In this document: piece after piece, positions 56,239 to 64,000 of the stretch | Layout of the letters: each line of letters begins with the position of its first letter | How positions within the stretch are numbered: the stretch's first letter is position 1 | Assembly: GCF_028736215.1 (NCBI RefSeq) | Contig: NZ_CP117883.1 | Span: forward strand, 2,294,001-2,358,000 | Direction of reading: 5' to 3' | Origin: Mucilaginibacter sp. KACC 22773 | GTDB taxonomy: Bacteria; Bacteroidota; Bacteroidia; Sphingobacteriales; Sphingobacteriaceae | DNA: 64,000 nucleotides | Program-made: the position numbers and the translations under genes | The notes under the pieces: generated by a model | Seen by the model: the letters and a program-made list of their open reading frames with translations, nothing else | Told to the model about the DNA's origin: nothing | The model's database searches: none

Positions 56239-56875
56239 GGCCCAAAAATACAGAATTTATATTAACGAAAAGGTTATCCTGCTAACTGAATCAGAACCTC
56301 ATGGATCAGAAAAATACGAAAAGCTTGATGCAGAGTCCTTTGATCTTAAAATAATTTACACCTGGATACTGGCCAACCCCAAAAAGCTGTTCTACATTAA
56401 ATGTAATAATGTTAAAGAATTTTTAAAATCTGTTAAAAAAAGCATTACGGTTATTGAGGCTGCAGGTGGCCTTGTAAAGAATACCGCAGGCCATTATTTA
56501 TTTATTTACCGTAATGATAAATGGGATTTGCCCAAAGGGAAAATAGAGAAAGAAGAAAAAGTTAAGGAAGCCGCCGTGCGCGAGGTAGAAGAGGAATGTG
56601 GTATTAAAGTGAGCAGGCTTAATGAGAAAATTTGTAAAACCTACCACGTATATATAAACCGCGGAGAAATAGTGCTGAAAAAAACACACTGGTTTAAAAT
56701 GGATTGCAAGGGTAAAGAGAAACTGAAGCCCCAAAAAGAAGAAGGTATTACCGATGTACGCTGGTTTGAAAAAGAACACATTGAGCCTATTATTGACAAT
56801 ACTTTTCCATCTATATTGGATGTATTGCACAAAGAAAAGCTGGCTACAAATAAGCTAATGCCTCTGAAGGGATAA
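56237..56875 (+). CDS. NUDIX hydrolase
   Basis: A 212-residue cytoplasmic hydrolase with a Nudix box GKIEKEEKVKEAAVREVEEE-CGI (about residues 99-121, REVEEECG core). An N-terminal extension (1-75, MAQKYRIYINEKVILL) precedes the Nudix domain. The substrate cannot be told from sequence. Head-to-head with pyrE with overlapping start codons; its 3' end overlaps the convergent coaD by 32 bases. Confidence 0.88.
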   Translation: MAQKYRIYINEKVILLTESEPHGSEKYEKLDAESFDLKIIYTWILANPKKLFYIKCNNVKEFLKSVKKSITVIEAAGGLVKNTAGHYLFIYRNDKWDLPKGKIEKEEKVKEAAVREVEEECGIKVSRLNEKICKTYHVYINRGEIVLKKTHWFKMDCKGKEKLKPQKEEGITDVRWFEKEHIEPIIDNTFPSILDVLHKEKLATNKLMPLKG

Positions 56876-57305
56876 ACTGGGCCACATCGCCATGGTGACG
56901 CATAATTTCGCGTACGATGGTTGAACTGATAGACGAATAGCCCGGCTTGCTTACTATAAATATGCTTTCGATGTCAGGCATTAATGCATGGTTCATCTGG
57001 GCTATCGCTTTTTCGTACTCAAAGTCAGATACTGTACGGATGCCCCTGATCATATAGGCAGCACCGATGCTTTTGCAAAAATTTACGGTGAGTCCTTCGT
57101 AAGCCACAATGTGTATCCGGTCGTCGTGTTTAAAAACAGCCCGTAACATTTGCTCCCGGGTTTCTATACTCAATAATCCTTGTTTACTGCTATTTGCACC
57201 AACGCCTATATAAAGCTTATCAAACAGGCCAACAGAGCGTTTCACGATATCCACATGTGCTTTGGTAACCGGATCAAACGAACCTGGGAAAAGGGCGATC
57301 TTCAT
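56844..57305 (-). CDS. coaD: Phosphopantetheine adenylyltransferase
   Basis: Fourth step of coenzyme A synthesis: 4'-phosphopantetheine and ATP give dephospho-CoA. 153 residues, usual length. The nucleotidyltransferase start ALFPGSFDPVTKAHVDIVKR carries the TxxH motif (TKAH), and YMIRGIRTVSDFEYEKAIAQ and the YSSISSTIVREI segment are family hallmarks. Last gene of the leftward nudK-DUF4406-coaD group. Confidence 0.95.
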   Translation of the reverse strand: MKIALFPGSFDPVTKAHVDIVKRSVGLFDKLYIGVGANSSKQGLLSIETREQMLRAVFKHDDRIHIVAYEGLTVNFCKSIGAAYMIRGIRTVSDFEYEKAIAQMNHALMPDIESIFIVSKPGYSSISSTIVREIMRHHGDVAQFIPSEALAYL

Positions 57306-57372
57306 AGTAGAATGGTATTAATACTGTACCAAAAGTAGCAATGATTTTTAAAGTTTAAGCACGCGGTTGAAT

Positions 57373-57741
57373 TTAAAGCGCAATAATATCTTCCAGGTTA
57401 TAATAAACCTTAATGCCTTGCTCCAGGGCAATTTGAACATCGCCATCGGCTCCTTTTGATTCGCCGGGTATCCTTAAAATGGCATCACATTTAGCGAGTA
57501 TACGGCGCGATACCGGGTAAGATATTTCCTGATAAGCTTCATCGCACGGATGTGTTGATCCTGCTTGTTTTAACAGGGGCAGTGCCAGCCATTCGCCTAT
57601 TACCGGAATGTGCCCTGCCCTGAAAATAGGTAGCGCGACTTCTTCCATTTTTCTTAAATTATTGGCCATCAGTTCGGGATCGTCATTTGTGCCTGAGCGA
57701 TAGGGGCCTGCAATTAAAATGATTAGGGGTTTACTTGTCAT
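57373..57741 (-). CDS. DUF4406 / nucleoside-2-deoxyribosyltransferase-like protein
   Basis: A 122-residue cytoplasmic protein beginning KPLIILIAGPYRSGTNDDPE, the Rossmann-like start of the DUF4406 and deoxyribosyltransferase-like group, with ILAKCDAILRIPGESKGADG later. Activity unknown. It overlaps nudK by 4 bases (57738-57741), so the two are coupled; coaD follows after 67 bases. Confidence 0.8.
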   Translation of the reverse strand: MTSKPLIILIAGPYRSGTNDDPELMANNLRKMEEVALPIFRAGHIPVIGEWLALPLLKQAGSTHPCDEAYQEISYPVSRRILAKCDAILRIPGESKGADGDVQIALEQGIKVYYNLEDIIAL

Positions 57742-58316
57742 GATACCAGGTTGTTTAGTTGCGCGTACTGTAAAAGCATTATTGTTTTGGCGTCCTTTAT
57801 TTCGCCAGTGCTGATCATGTTTAAAGCTTGGGTAAACGGCAATTCCAATACTTCTATGTTTTCATTTTCTTCATCCAGGCCGCCGCCATCACTTACTTTC
57901 ATGTCGGGTGTATATTCAGCTACAAAAAAATATAATATTTCTGTTACCGATCCGGGCGACATGTAAGCCTCAAATACCTTTTTTACATTGGTTATTTTAT
58001 AACCGGTTTCTTCTTCTGTTTCTTTCCTGATACAATCTTCCGGATTGTTTTCATCCAGCAGGCCAGCGCAGCATTCAATAAGCATTCCGTCGTGGTTGCC
58101 ATTAATGTAGGTGGGCATCCTGAATTGGCGGGTAAGTATCACAGTTTTAAGATCAGTATTGTAGAGCAATATGGTTGCGCCGTTACCCCGGTCATAAGCT
58201 TCGCGCGTGAGCTGATGTACCGATCCGTCTTGTTTAATAGCCTCAAACGTTACATTATTGAGTGTATACCAATTCTTGGAGAGAATCTCTGTTCGTAATA
58301 TTCTGATTTTATTCAT
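57738..58316 (-). CDS. nudK: GDP-mannose pyrophosphatase (NudK family NUDIX)
   Basis: A 192-residue NUDIX enzyme closely matching the E. coli NudK pattern: CAGLLDENNPEDCIRKETEE-ETGY (Nudix box), AYMSPGSVTEILYFFVAEY, and VLELPFTQALNMISTGEIKD. NudK splits GDP-mannose into GMP and mannose 1-phosphate. First gene of the leftward group; divergent from a DeoR regulator across a 58-base gap with phased TTTGA repeats. A link to mannose use in this locus is possible but not shown. Confidence 0.92.
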   Translation of the reverse strand: MNKIRILRTEILSKNWYTLNNVTFEAIKQDGSVHQLTREAYDRGNGATILLYNTDLKTVILTRQFRMPTYINGNHDGMLIECCAGLLDENNPEDCIRKETEEETGYKITNVKKVFEAYMSPGSVTEILYFFVAEYTPDMKVSDGGGLDEENENIEVLELPFTQALNMISTGEIKDAKTIMLLQYAQLNNLVS

Positions 58317-58320
58317 CTTA

Positions 58321-58354
58321 TTTGATTGTTTTTGATTTATTTTGATTATTTTTG
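58321..58354 (+). promoter_or_regulatory. DeoR-gene promoter with four TTTGA repeats at 10-bp spacing
   Basis: TTTGA occurs at 58321, 58331, 58341 and 58351, exactly one helical turn apart, in the short gap between nudK and the DeoR gene. The last copy overlaps a perfect -7 element (TATTTTTG, 58347-58354), with TTTG at 58321-58324 as -33. Tandem direct repeats are the usual target form of DeoR-family regulators, so autoregulation and control of nudK are plausible. Confidence 0.6.
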
Positions 58355-58374
58355 AACAAATGAACGTTATTTAA

Positions 58375-59124
58375 ATGAACTTTCAAAAAAGAAAACAAAA
58401 AATACTCGAGCAACTAAACAGCACCGGCGAAGTTGATATCAAAGAACTGGCAGCAACTCTCGCCATCTCGGAGATAACCGCCCGCCGCGATTTAAACCAA
58501 CTTGCCAGCGACGGCTTACTTTACCGTACCCACGGCGGTGGGATGAAGGTTGATCCTTTGGCAAAACCACAGGATTTTGTAAATAAGGCGGCACAAAATT
58601 CAAGTGCTAAAGACAATATTTGCCGCAAAGCTGCCGAACATATACAGGACGGAGATATTATTTTTATGGATTGCGGCAGTACGGTTTTCAGGCTTTGCCA
58701 GTTTATAAAAAATAAAAAGATAAAAGTGATAACCAACTCCTTGCCAGTAATTTATGAATTACAGAACTGCCAGGTCTCGCTGAATATAATAGGCGGGGAG
58801 TTTGACAGTAAAAGGCAGGCTGTACACGGCAAGGTAGCAAACGAACATATTGGCCGATACAGGGCCGGCAAGGCCTTTTTAGGCGTTGACGGCATATCCC
58901 CAAACGGTTTATTTGCAAACAGCGAACTTGAAGCAGAAATAACATCAGCTTATATCAAACAAAGTGCCTTTACCTATATCTTATGCGATGCCGGTAAAAT
59001 AAACAATGAGACTTATTTGAAATTTGCCGATATAAACCAGGTTGACGCTATAATTACCAATGCAGATGACGAAAAGCTTAAGCTTTTTGCGGAAACGGCT
59101 TTGACTATTCTGAGAGTTGATTAA
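58375..59124 (+). CDS. DeoR/GlpR family transcriptional regulator
   Basis: A 249-residue cytoplasmic regulator. The N-terminal DeoR winged helix covers 5-58 (VDIKELAATLAISEITARRD, then LLYRTHGGGM), and the sensor domain (about 75-235) has FMDCGSTVFRLCQFI, KAFLGVDGISPNGLF and ILCDAGKINN. Members usually respond to sugar phosphates. Its 3' end overlaps the convergent rsmD by 4 bases. Confidence 0.92.
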   Translation: MNFQKRKQKILEQLNSTGEVDIKELAATLAISEITARRDLNQLASDGLLYRTHGGGMKVDPLAKPQDFVNKAAQNSSAKDNICRKAAEHIQDGDIIFMDCGSTVFRLCQFIKNKKIKVITNSLPVIYELQNCQVSLNIIGGEFDSKRQAVHGKVANEHIGRYRAGKAFLGVDGISPNGLFANSELEAEITSAYIKQSAFTYILCDAGKINNETYLKFADINQVDAIITNADDEKLKLFAETALTILRVD

Positions 59125-59672
59125 GCCTGTTCGTCGGCTTTGTTCCTAAAAAACGAAAACGACGAATGTCCATACTTTCGCTGCTCCATAAATGACGGGT
59201 GCTGGCTGATGTTTTGCATCGATTGATGCTCCACAATCAGCAAAGCGCCAGGTAACAGTATGTTCCGTTCAAAAACTATTTTCGGTATCTCAGGGATCTT
59301 GTTCAGGTCGTACGGTGGATCGGCAAAAACAAGGTCGTACTGCTCGGTTTCCATTTGAAGATATTTAAAAACATCCTCCTTATACACCTTTACCTGGTCA
59401 AGCTTATGCTGGCGCGATGTGTCTTTAAGATAGTTAACACAATGGATGCTCCTGTCTACAGATATTACTTCCGTTGCGCCTCTCGACGCGAATTCCAATG
59501 AGATATTGCCGGTGCCGCTAAAAAGATCAAGCACCTTGATGCCTTCAAATTCTATCTGATTTAAAAGAATATTAAAAAGTGCTTCCTTGGCCAGGTCGGT
59601 AGTGGGGCGCACCGGAAGATTTTTGGGTGGATTAAGCCTTAATCCTCTTAAAGTGCCTCCGATGATACGCAT
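59121..59672 (-). CDS. rsmD: 16S rRNA (guanine(966)-N2)-methyltransferase
   Basis: Methylates G966 of 16S rRNA using S-adenosylmethionine. 183 residues, normal length. Start MRIIGGTLRGLRLNPPKNLP, SAM loop VLDLFSGTGNISLEFASRGA and catalytic DPPYDL (FADPPYD) are all present. Overlaps the DUF3822 gene by 25 bases, a common pair in Bacteroidota. Confidence 0.95.
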   Translation of the reverse strand: MRIIGGTLRGLRLNPPKNLPVRPTTDLAKEALFNILLNQIEFEGIKVLDLFSGTGNISLEFASRGATEVISVDRSIHCVNYLKDTSRQHKLDQVKVYKEDVFKYLQMETEQYDLVFADPPYDLNKIPEIPKIVFERNILLPGALLIVEHQSMQNISQHPSFMEQRKYGHSSFSFFRNKADEQA

Positions 59673-60460
59673 AATGACAGGGCAGAAAGTGACAGTATTT
59701 TATGCCCCTCAATTTCAAGCGGGGTTTGCAGAATTTTGGTGGTATTCACCTCAACTTTTCCAAAAAAATCGGCCAGGCGGGTAATATTTTTGTCGCCTGC
59801 ATCAACATCTCCACTAATGTAAACGTAAGTGTAGGCAGGTTGCAGGTTTAACTCATCAGTTACCAATGATACAAAATAAGCCAGTTCATCTTCGCCGGCA
59901 AATTCAAACGTGTTGTAAAACCGCAGTTTGCTGAAATTGAAGTTGGCAATTTCAACGGTACCGCCATTAATGTTTACGTACAAGTCTCTGTCGCCGGGCT
60001 GGTTGCGGGCCAAAGCATTTAACCAGCCTTTTGATGTGTAAACAGTGTTGCGTAAGCCAAATTCGTCGGCGGCATTTAATATAGTTTCGGGAGTTTTATA
60101 AATAATGACATTGCGGCTATCAAGCGGTTGTGATAGTACCTTTTCGTCGGCTTTCACATCCAGGAAACGGGCCAGGTAGGTAAGCTTGTCCGGGTTAAAA
60201 ACAGTTTGTGGCAGCAGCGAAAAACCGGTTGCAGGCAAACCAATAACTACATTTTTAAAATTTGCCGATAACAGGTCCAGTAGTTCTTCGGGGTTACTTA
60301 ATTCATCCAGCGGGTGATTGTCGGCAACCGCAATTAGCTTATTTTGATCGGTTACAGCGTAGGTAAACGTTGTTTTATCAATTTGTATCAGTAAAGTATA
60401 ACCTTGCGCCTTATCAAGGCTAAAGTCATCATCATGGTAATTGTAGTTATATTCGCTCAT
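59648..60460 (-). CDS. DUF3822 family protein
   Basis: A 270-residue cytoplasmic protein of the DUF3822 family, whose members sit next to rsmD or coaD in many Bacteroidota. Parts such as YVNINGGTVEIANFNFSKLR and TYVYISGDVDAG recall an actin-like (ASKHA/PilM) fold with two lobes. Function unknown. It overlaps rsmD by 25 bases. A perfect -7-like TACTTTTG (60472-60479, leftward) lies only 12 bases before the start, leaving almost no leader. Confidence 0.8.
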   Translation of the reverse strand: MSEYNYNYHDDDFSLDKAQGYTLLIQIDKTTFTYAVTDQNKLIAVADNHPLDELSNPEELLDLLSANFKNVVIGLPATGFSLLPQTVFNPDKLTYLARFLDVKADEKVLSQPLDSRNVIIYKTPETILNAADEFGLRNTVYTSKGWLNALARNQPGDRDLYVNINGGTVEIANFNFSKLRFYNTFEFAGEDELAYFVSLVTDELNLQPAYTYVYISGDVDAGDKNITRLADFFGKVEVNTTKILQTPLEIEGHKILSLSALSLCVSSEAL

Positions 60461-60538
60461 GCCGGTTTAAACAAAAGTAATATTTTTTAGCAGATACCAT
60501 ATAGGAGGCAACATAAATGCTTGTAGAAAACACGACGC

Positions 60539-61009
60539 TTATAATATAAATCCCAAAAAAAGGATAAGGATGATAAAAATGATCACAGGTCTATAAATAG
60601 GCCTTGGGTAATAGTCGTCGTCAGGAAAGTACTTTTTGAAAAAATAACGGGTAAGCACCAAGCCTGCAATAACGTTGAGTCCTATTTGTATGGCAGTTAT
60701 AGCTGATAACTGCAAAATCTGCTCGTTAGTAAACTGTTTTTTTGCTGCGATTGTTTTTTGCAATGCTACAACATCTATTTTAAACCCTAAAAGTTGAACA
60801 AGGTAACGTGACAGAAATGAGAAGCCTAAAATAAAAAGAACTACCTGGCTTATGATTTGCTTATATCCCGCAACCCATAAATTGATAATTAATAACACAC
60901 CTGCGTACATTGTGCTGAAAATTGCAAAGCCAAAAATTGCCTTCCGCGAATAAATATCTACGTAGTCTTCTTCGCCCTGTTCTTCCTGCTTGTATTCCTC
61001 AAATTCCAT
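60539..61009 (-). CDS. Small integral membrane protein, function unknown
   Basis: From the ATG at 61009 it has 156 residues: an acidic N-terminal tail (MEFEEYKQEEQGEED), four predicted membrane helices (about 25-50, 54-75, 98-122 and 138-156), and a basic loop near 80-95 (LQKTIAAKKQF). The PDDDYYPRPIYRP stretch precedes the last helix. No family recognised. Divergent from the helicase gene across 36 bases. Confidence 0.7.
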   Translation of the reverse strand: MEFEEYKQEEQGEEDYVDIYSRKAIFGFAIFSTMYAGVLLIINLWVAGYKQIISQVVLFILGFSFLSRYLVQLLGFKIDVVALQKTIAAKKQFTNEQILQLSAITAIQIGLNVIAGLVLTRYFFKKYFPDDDYYPRPIYRPVIIFIILILFLGFIL

Positions 61010-61045
61010 GGCCAAATTTATAACTAATCTGCGTAGCTTTTTAAT

Positions 61046-62509
61046 ATGGCTAAGGGTTTTTCAATTACTTATCAGCATTTTTGCAGGGTGACAGTGATTG
61101 ATCATATCCGCAAAGCATTTCCGCATACTCCCAACGGCCAGCAACTGGAACTGTTTGACCGCCTGGATACCTTTTTGCAAAGCCGCGAAGGTGATGAGTG
61201 TTTTATATTGCGGGGCTACGCCGGTACCGGTAAAACTACCATAGTGGGGGCGTTGGTAAAAGCGCTCAAGCAGTATAATTATCGCTCGGTGCTGCTGGCG
61301 CCTACAGGCCGGGCAGCTAAAGTGATCACCAATTACTCGGGGAAAAAGGCATTTACTATTCACAAACGCATTTACCGTAAAAAGGCTGCCTTAACGCTTG
61401 ATGATGGCTTTGCCATTGCCGATAACCTGTCAAGCGATACTTTGTTTATTGTTGATGAGGCATCCATGATCAGCGACGAATCCATAGGTGGCCGGGTTTC
61501 ATTGTTGTTTGATTTACTCAGATACGTTTACAACGATAAAAACTGCAAGCTGATGCTGGTTGGCGACACCGCCCAGCTGCCGCCGGTTGGTTCAGATACC
61601 AGCCCGGCCCTGAGCGAAAAAATTATGCAGGATAAATTTGGCCTCACTATTTTTAAATATGAACTTACCGATGTGCTTCGCCAGCAAAAGGACTCGGGAA
61701 TATTATTTAATGCGACCGAAATTCGTGACCTGATCAGGAAAGATGAAGCGGTTGCCCCTAAAATTGTGACCAAGGGCTATAAAGACGTTTTCCGGATGAC
61801 AGGCGAACGCTTGCCCGAGGGACTTGAATACGCCTACCGGAAATACGGTTACGACAGAACACTTATCATCTGCCGGTCGAACAAAAATGCTAACCTGTAC
61901 AACGGCCAGATCCGCAACCGGATTTTGTACCGGGAAGAGGAGCTAACCGGTGGCGACCAGATCATGATTGTTAAAAACAACTACTTTTGGCTCAAGGATA
62001 ACGAGGAAAATAGTACCGATTTTATTGCCAATGGCGATATTGCCCGCATCCGTAAAGTGCGCCGGACGGAAGAAATGTACGGTTTCCGTTTTGCCGATGT
62101 GCAGATAGAATTTATTGACTACGCCGAAGACCCGGTACTGGATTGTAAAATATTACTGGATACCCTGTATGCCGATTCGCCGGCTTTATCACAGGAAAAC
62201 CAAAAAAAGTTTTACGAGGAGGTAATGAAAGACTACGCCCACCTTACCAACAAACGGGCTATGCACAACGAATTGAAGCTAAATCCATATTATAATGCCC
62301 TGCAAATCAAATTTGCCTATGCCATTACCTGCCATAAAGCCCAGGGTGGCCAGTGGGACGCCGTTTTTGTTGACCAGGGTTACGTAACCGACGAAATGAT
62401 CAATATGGATTTTCTCCGCTGGTTTTACACGGCCGTTACCCGCGCAACAACCGAATTGTTTTTGGTTAATTTCGATAACCGGTTTTACAAAGTACCCGAA
62501 GTTTTTTAG
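61046..62509 (+). CDS. RecD-like/PIF1-type superfamily 1 DNA helicase
   Basis: A 487-residue ATP-dependent helicase. Walker A GYAGTGKTT (57-65), motif Ia SVLLAPTGRAAKV, Walker B LFIVDEASM (Asp137, Glu138), motif III LMLVGDTAQLPPVG, and C-terminal UvrD_C_2 motif YAITCHKAQGGQWDAVFVD then YTAVTRATTELFLV. It lacks the long N-terminal part of RecD2, so it is a compact form. Exact role in repair or recombination is unknown. Two GTCATTAGTCATT copies follow (62509-62521, 62531-62543). Confidence 0.88.
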   Translation: MAKGFSITYQHFCRVTVIDHIRKAFPHTPNGQQLELFDRLDTFLQSREGDECFILRGYAGTGKTTIVGALVKALKQYNYRSVLLAPTGRAAKVITNYSGKKAFTIHKRIYRKKAALTLDDGFAIADNLSSDTLFIVDEASMISDESIGGRVSLLFDLLRYVYNDKNCKLMLVGDTAQLPPVGSDTSPALSEKIMQDKFGLTIFKYELTDVLRQQKDSGILFNATEIRDLIRKDEAVAPKIVTKGYKDVFRMTGERLPEGLEYAYRKYGYDRTLIICRSNKNANLYNGQIRNRILYREEELTGGDQIMIVKNNYFWLKDNEENSTDFIANGDIARIRKVRRTEEMYGFRFADVQIEFIDYAEDPVLDCKILLDTLYADSPALSQENQKKFYEEVMKDYAHLTNKRAMHNELKLNPYYNALQIKFAYAITCHKAQGGQWDAVFVDQGYVTDEMINMDFLRWFYTAVTRATTELFLVNFDNRFYKVPEVF

Positions 62510-62754
62510 TCATTAGTCATTCGCTACGCTGTCATTAGTCATTGGTTTTGCCCTTGATCCTTTGTCTGAAAATCTTTTGTCCAAAAGTGTTTCGTACTTT
62601 GTCCAAAACGCTATCTTTACTCCATAATTACTTCAACTACATATCAACAAAGGGTAGCCTGATGCCCGGCCTGTTCATACAGGTTCCCGGAAGCGCTGAT
62701 TTCTCAGTGTAGGTTTTAAACACGTTTCAATTTTTATATTTCTAATCAATCGTA

Positions 62755-63588
62755 ATGAAAATTACAAACTTACCGGCAATGGGCATATGCTGCATTATTT
62801 TATGCGCGTTTGTTCCGGCCAAAGCAAATACACCTATGGATACCCTAAACAATAAACAAAGAGTACTATTATTTTATAAGCTGATTGTTGGCCAGCACAA
62901 AGCCGAACTTATCCCCGAATTTGTGCTGGAAAACTACAGGCAGCATAACCCTACAGTTGCCCAGGGCAGGGTCGGTATTACCGGGATGATCAATTACCTT
63001 AAAACCTTGCCTCCGCCGCCTGAAGGGGCCAAATCACCCATTGTAAGGGCCATACAGGAAGGTGACATGGTAGTTACCCACCTTGATATTCAATTCATGG
63101 GCAAACGGATGGTTGTTATCGATCTGTTCGAACTCGAAAAAGGTATGCTGGCAGGGCATTGGGATGCCATACAGGAAATACCCGACCAAACCGGGCTAAC
63201 CATCACCGCATCCAACGGAACCGCCGAAATTGATACTGCCGCATCTGCAGAAAATAGTAAGCAGGTTGTAAACGCATTTTATCAGGCTATCCTCCATAAA
63301 AAGATGCCCGCTGAATTGCTTAAGGCTGATTATACAGAACATGATCCCGCCGTTATAAGCACTGGTAAAGCATTGGATGAATACCTGGTGACCGACCACA
63401 ACCGCGAAATAAAAATTCACCGCGTTATTGCCGAGGGCGATTTTGTTGTGGTTCAATCGCAATTTAAAAGAGGAGGGAAGGGGTTTGTATTTTACCAGAT
63501 TTTCAGGGTTGAGGCCGGTAAAATAGCCGAGCACTGGAGCGTGGAGCAGGCTGTACCGGAAGGTGTGCAAGCAGCGGCTATGTTTTAA
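62755..63588 (+). CDS. Exported protein with two SnoaL/NTF2-like domains
   Basis: A 277-residue protein with a signal peptide (1-24, FVPAKANT). Two SnoaL-like alpha+beta-cone domains follow, about 35-145 (YKLIVGQHKAELIPEFVLEN, IVRAIQEGDMVVTHLDIQFM, EKGMLAGHWDAIQEIPD) and 165-270 (AFYQAILHKKMPAELLKADY, HRVIAEGDFVVVQSQFKRGG, AGKIAEHWSVEQAVPE). The duplicated layout suggests internal gene duplication. Ligand or reaction unknown. A possible -7 (TATATTTC, 62735-62742) lies close to the start. Confidence 0.82.
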   Translation: MKITNLPAMGICCIILCAFVPAKANTPMDTLNNKQRVLLFYKLIVGQHKAELIPEFVLENYRQHNPTVAQGRVGITGMINYLKTLPPPPEGAKSPIVRAIQEGDMVVTHLDIQFMGKRMVVIDLFELEKGMLAGHWDAIQEIPDQTGLTITASNGTAEIDTAASAENSKQVVNAFYQAILHKKMPAELLKADYTEHDPAVISTGKALDEYLVTDHNREIKIHRVIAEGDFVVVQSQFKRGGKGFVFYQIFRVEAGKIAEHWSVEQAVPEGVQAAAMF

Positions 63589-63626
63589 AACACACCTGGG
63601 GCGTATTTAAATCATTTCGGTATCCC

Positions 63627-63659
63627 AGACTTACGAAGTTTAAAAAACTTCGTAAGTCT
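63627..63659. terminator. Perfect 15-bp hairpin, terminator-like repeat
   Basis: AGACTTACGAAGTTT (63627-63641) and AAACTTCGTAAGTCT (63645-63659) form a perfect stem with a 3-base loop, followed by TTT, 38 bases after the last gene. Could end that gene or be a dispersed repeat. Confidence 0.6.
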
Positions 63660-63787
63660 TTCGCCGATTTGTCATTCCTTCAGAGTGTCATTTTAGCGAA
63701 AGGTGAGCTGCGTTTGAATGCGAACTATTGACTTGGTGATAAGGGGAATTCTTTTATGATAAGGTAGTTTTTAGTGTTAAAGTGTGT

Positions 63788-63864
63788 GTACCGGTACAGG
63801 GTGGTACGCCCTGAAACACCCTGGTACGGGGTGGTACACAACCGGAGGTTAATATTTTTAACCT
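63788..63864. repeat. Phased GGTAC repeats and palindromes
   Basis: GGTAC occurs at 63793, 63803, 63823 and 63833, all on a 10-bp grid, within the palindromes GTACCGGTAC (63788-63797) and CAGGGTGGTACGCCCTG (63797-63813). An AGGTTAA/TTAACCT hairpin follows (63846-63864). No gene is seen between 63589 and the window end except a 32-codon open stretch (63902-63997) without a start that ends DWKNIR, probably a remnant. Confidence 0.6.
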
Positions 63865-64000
63865 AAACGGGACTTTTGAACCGGGGAAATGACCTTAGGC
63901 TTTACTGGTAACTACAGAGCCGATCCTTCATGATATTGAATCTATTGCCAATTACTATGAAGATCACGATACTATAGATTGGAAAAATATTCGTTGATTT

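Noticed and set aside
62509..62543. Two GTCATTAGTCATT copies after the helicase gene
   Set aside because: A short low-complexity direct repeat common in intergenic DNA; nothing points to a function.
63902..63997. 32-codon open stretch ending DWKNIR at the window edge
   Set aside because: It has no start codon in frame after the preceding stop; at most a gene remnant.

Overview
The window looks like chromosomal DNA of a Bacteroidota member, most likely a Sphingobacteriaceae (Mucilaginibacter/Pedobacter type). The grounds are two SusC/SusD pairs, an ECF-sigma/FecR pair feeding a SusC with an STN domain, many short lipoprotein signals ending in S-C-S/K, promoters of the TTTG / TAnnTTTG kind, and housekeeping proteins (pyrE, coaD, rsmD, nudK, YbiT-type ABC-F, DUF3822) typical of that phylum. 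Genus is an inference; there is no rRNA in the window.

Layout. (1) 450-4031: a HexNAc-kinase-like protein, a cytosolic CBM9-like protein and a GH123 beta-N-acetylgalactosaminidase in one overlapping operon, behind a consensus promoter flanked by two palindromes. (2) 4197-16274: ECF sigma factor, FecR anti-sigma, STN-SusC, SusD, a TIG/NHL lipoprotein and a tandem pair of beta-helix lipoproteins. (3) 16433-26545: a LacI-type regulator, then two operons diverging from a strong LacI/PurR-type operator: GH89-GH29-GH29 leftward, GH29-GH35 rightward. (4) 26695-38444: an outer-membrane barrel remnant, a GH71/99-like lipoprotein with a C-terminal beta-trefoil, a DUF5703 glycosidase-like protein, a membrane-tethered LamG/kelch sensor with a cytoplasmic winged helix, GH92, and a second GH71/99-like protein. 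(5) 38633-48918, leftward: SusC, SusD, DUF3823, a tandem binding-domain lipoprotein, two GH43 paralogues and a third GH71/99-like protein, with a perfect 16-bp palindrome upstream of susC. (6) 49667-52684: two near-identical alpha/beta hydrolases with duplicated promoter regions around an AraC regulator, and a truncated SDR gene. (7) 52883 to the end: tRNA-Lys(CUU) and housekeeping genes, ending in a gene-free stretch full of hairpins and phased repeats.

How it may work together. Regions 1-3 hold exo-enzymes for beta-GalNAc, alpha-fucose, alpha-GlcNAc and beta-galactose plus a kinase for free HexNAc, a combination that fits stepwise stripping of mucin-type or other fucosylated, HexNAc-rich glycans. 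Regions 4-5 (GH92, GH71/99-like, GH43) fit an alpha-mannose-containing polymer or glycan. Control appears layered: ECF/FecR signalling through the STN-SusC, a LacI repressor, a tethered one-component sensor, AraC and DeoR regulators. Substrates are inferred from family membership only.
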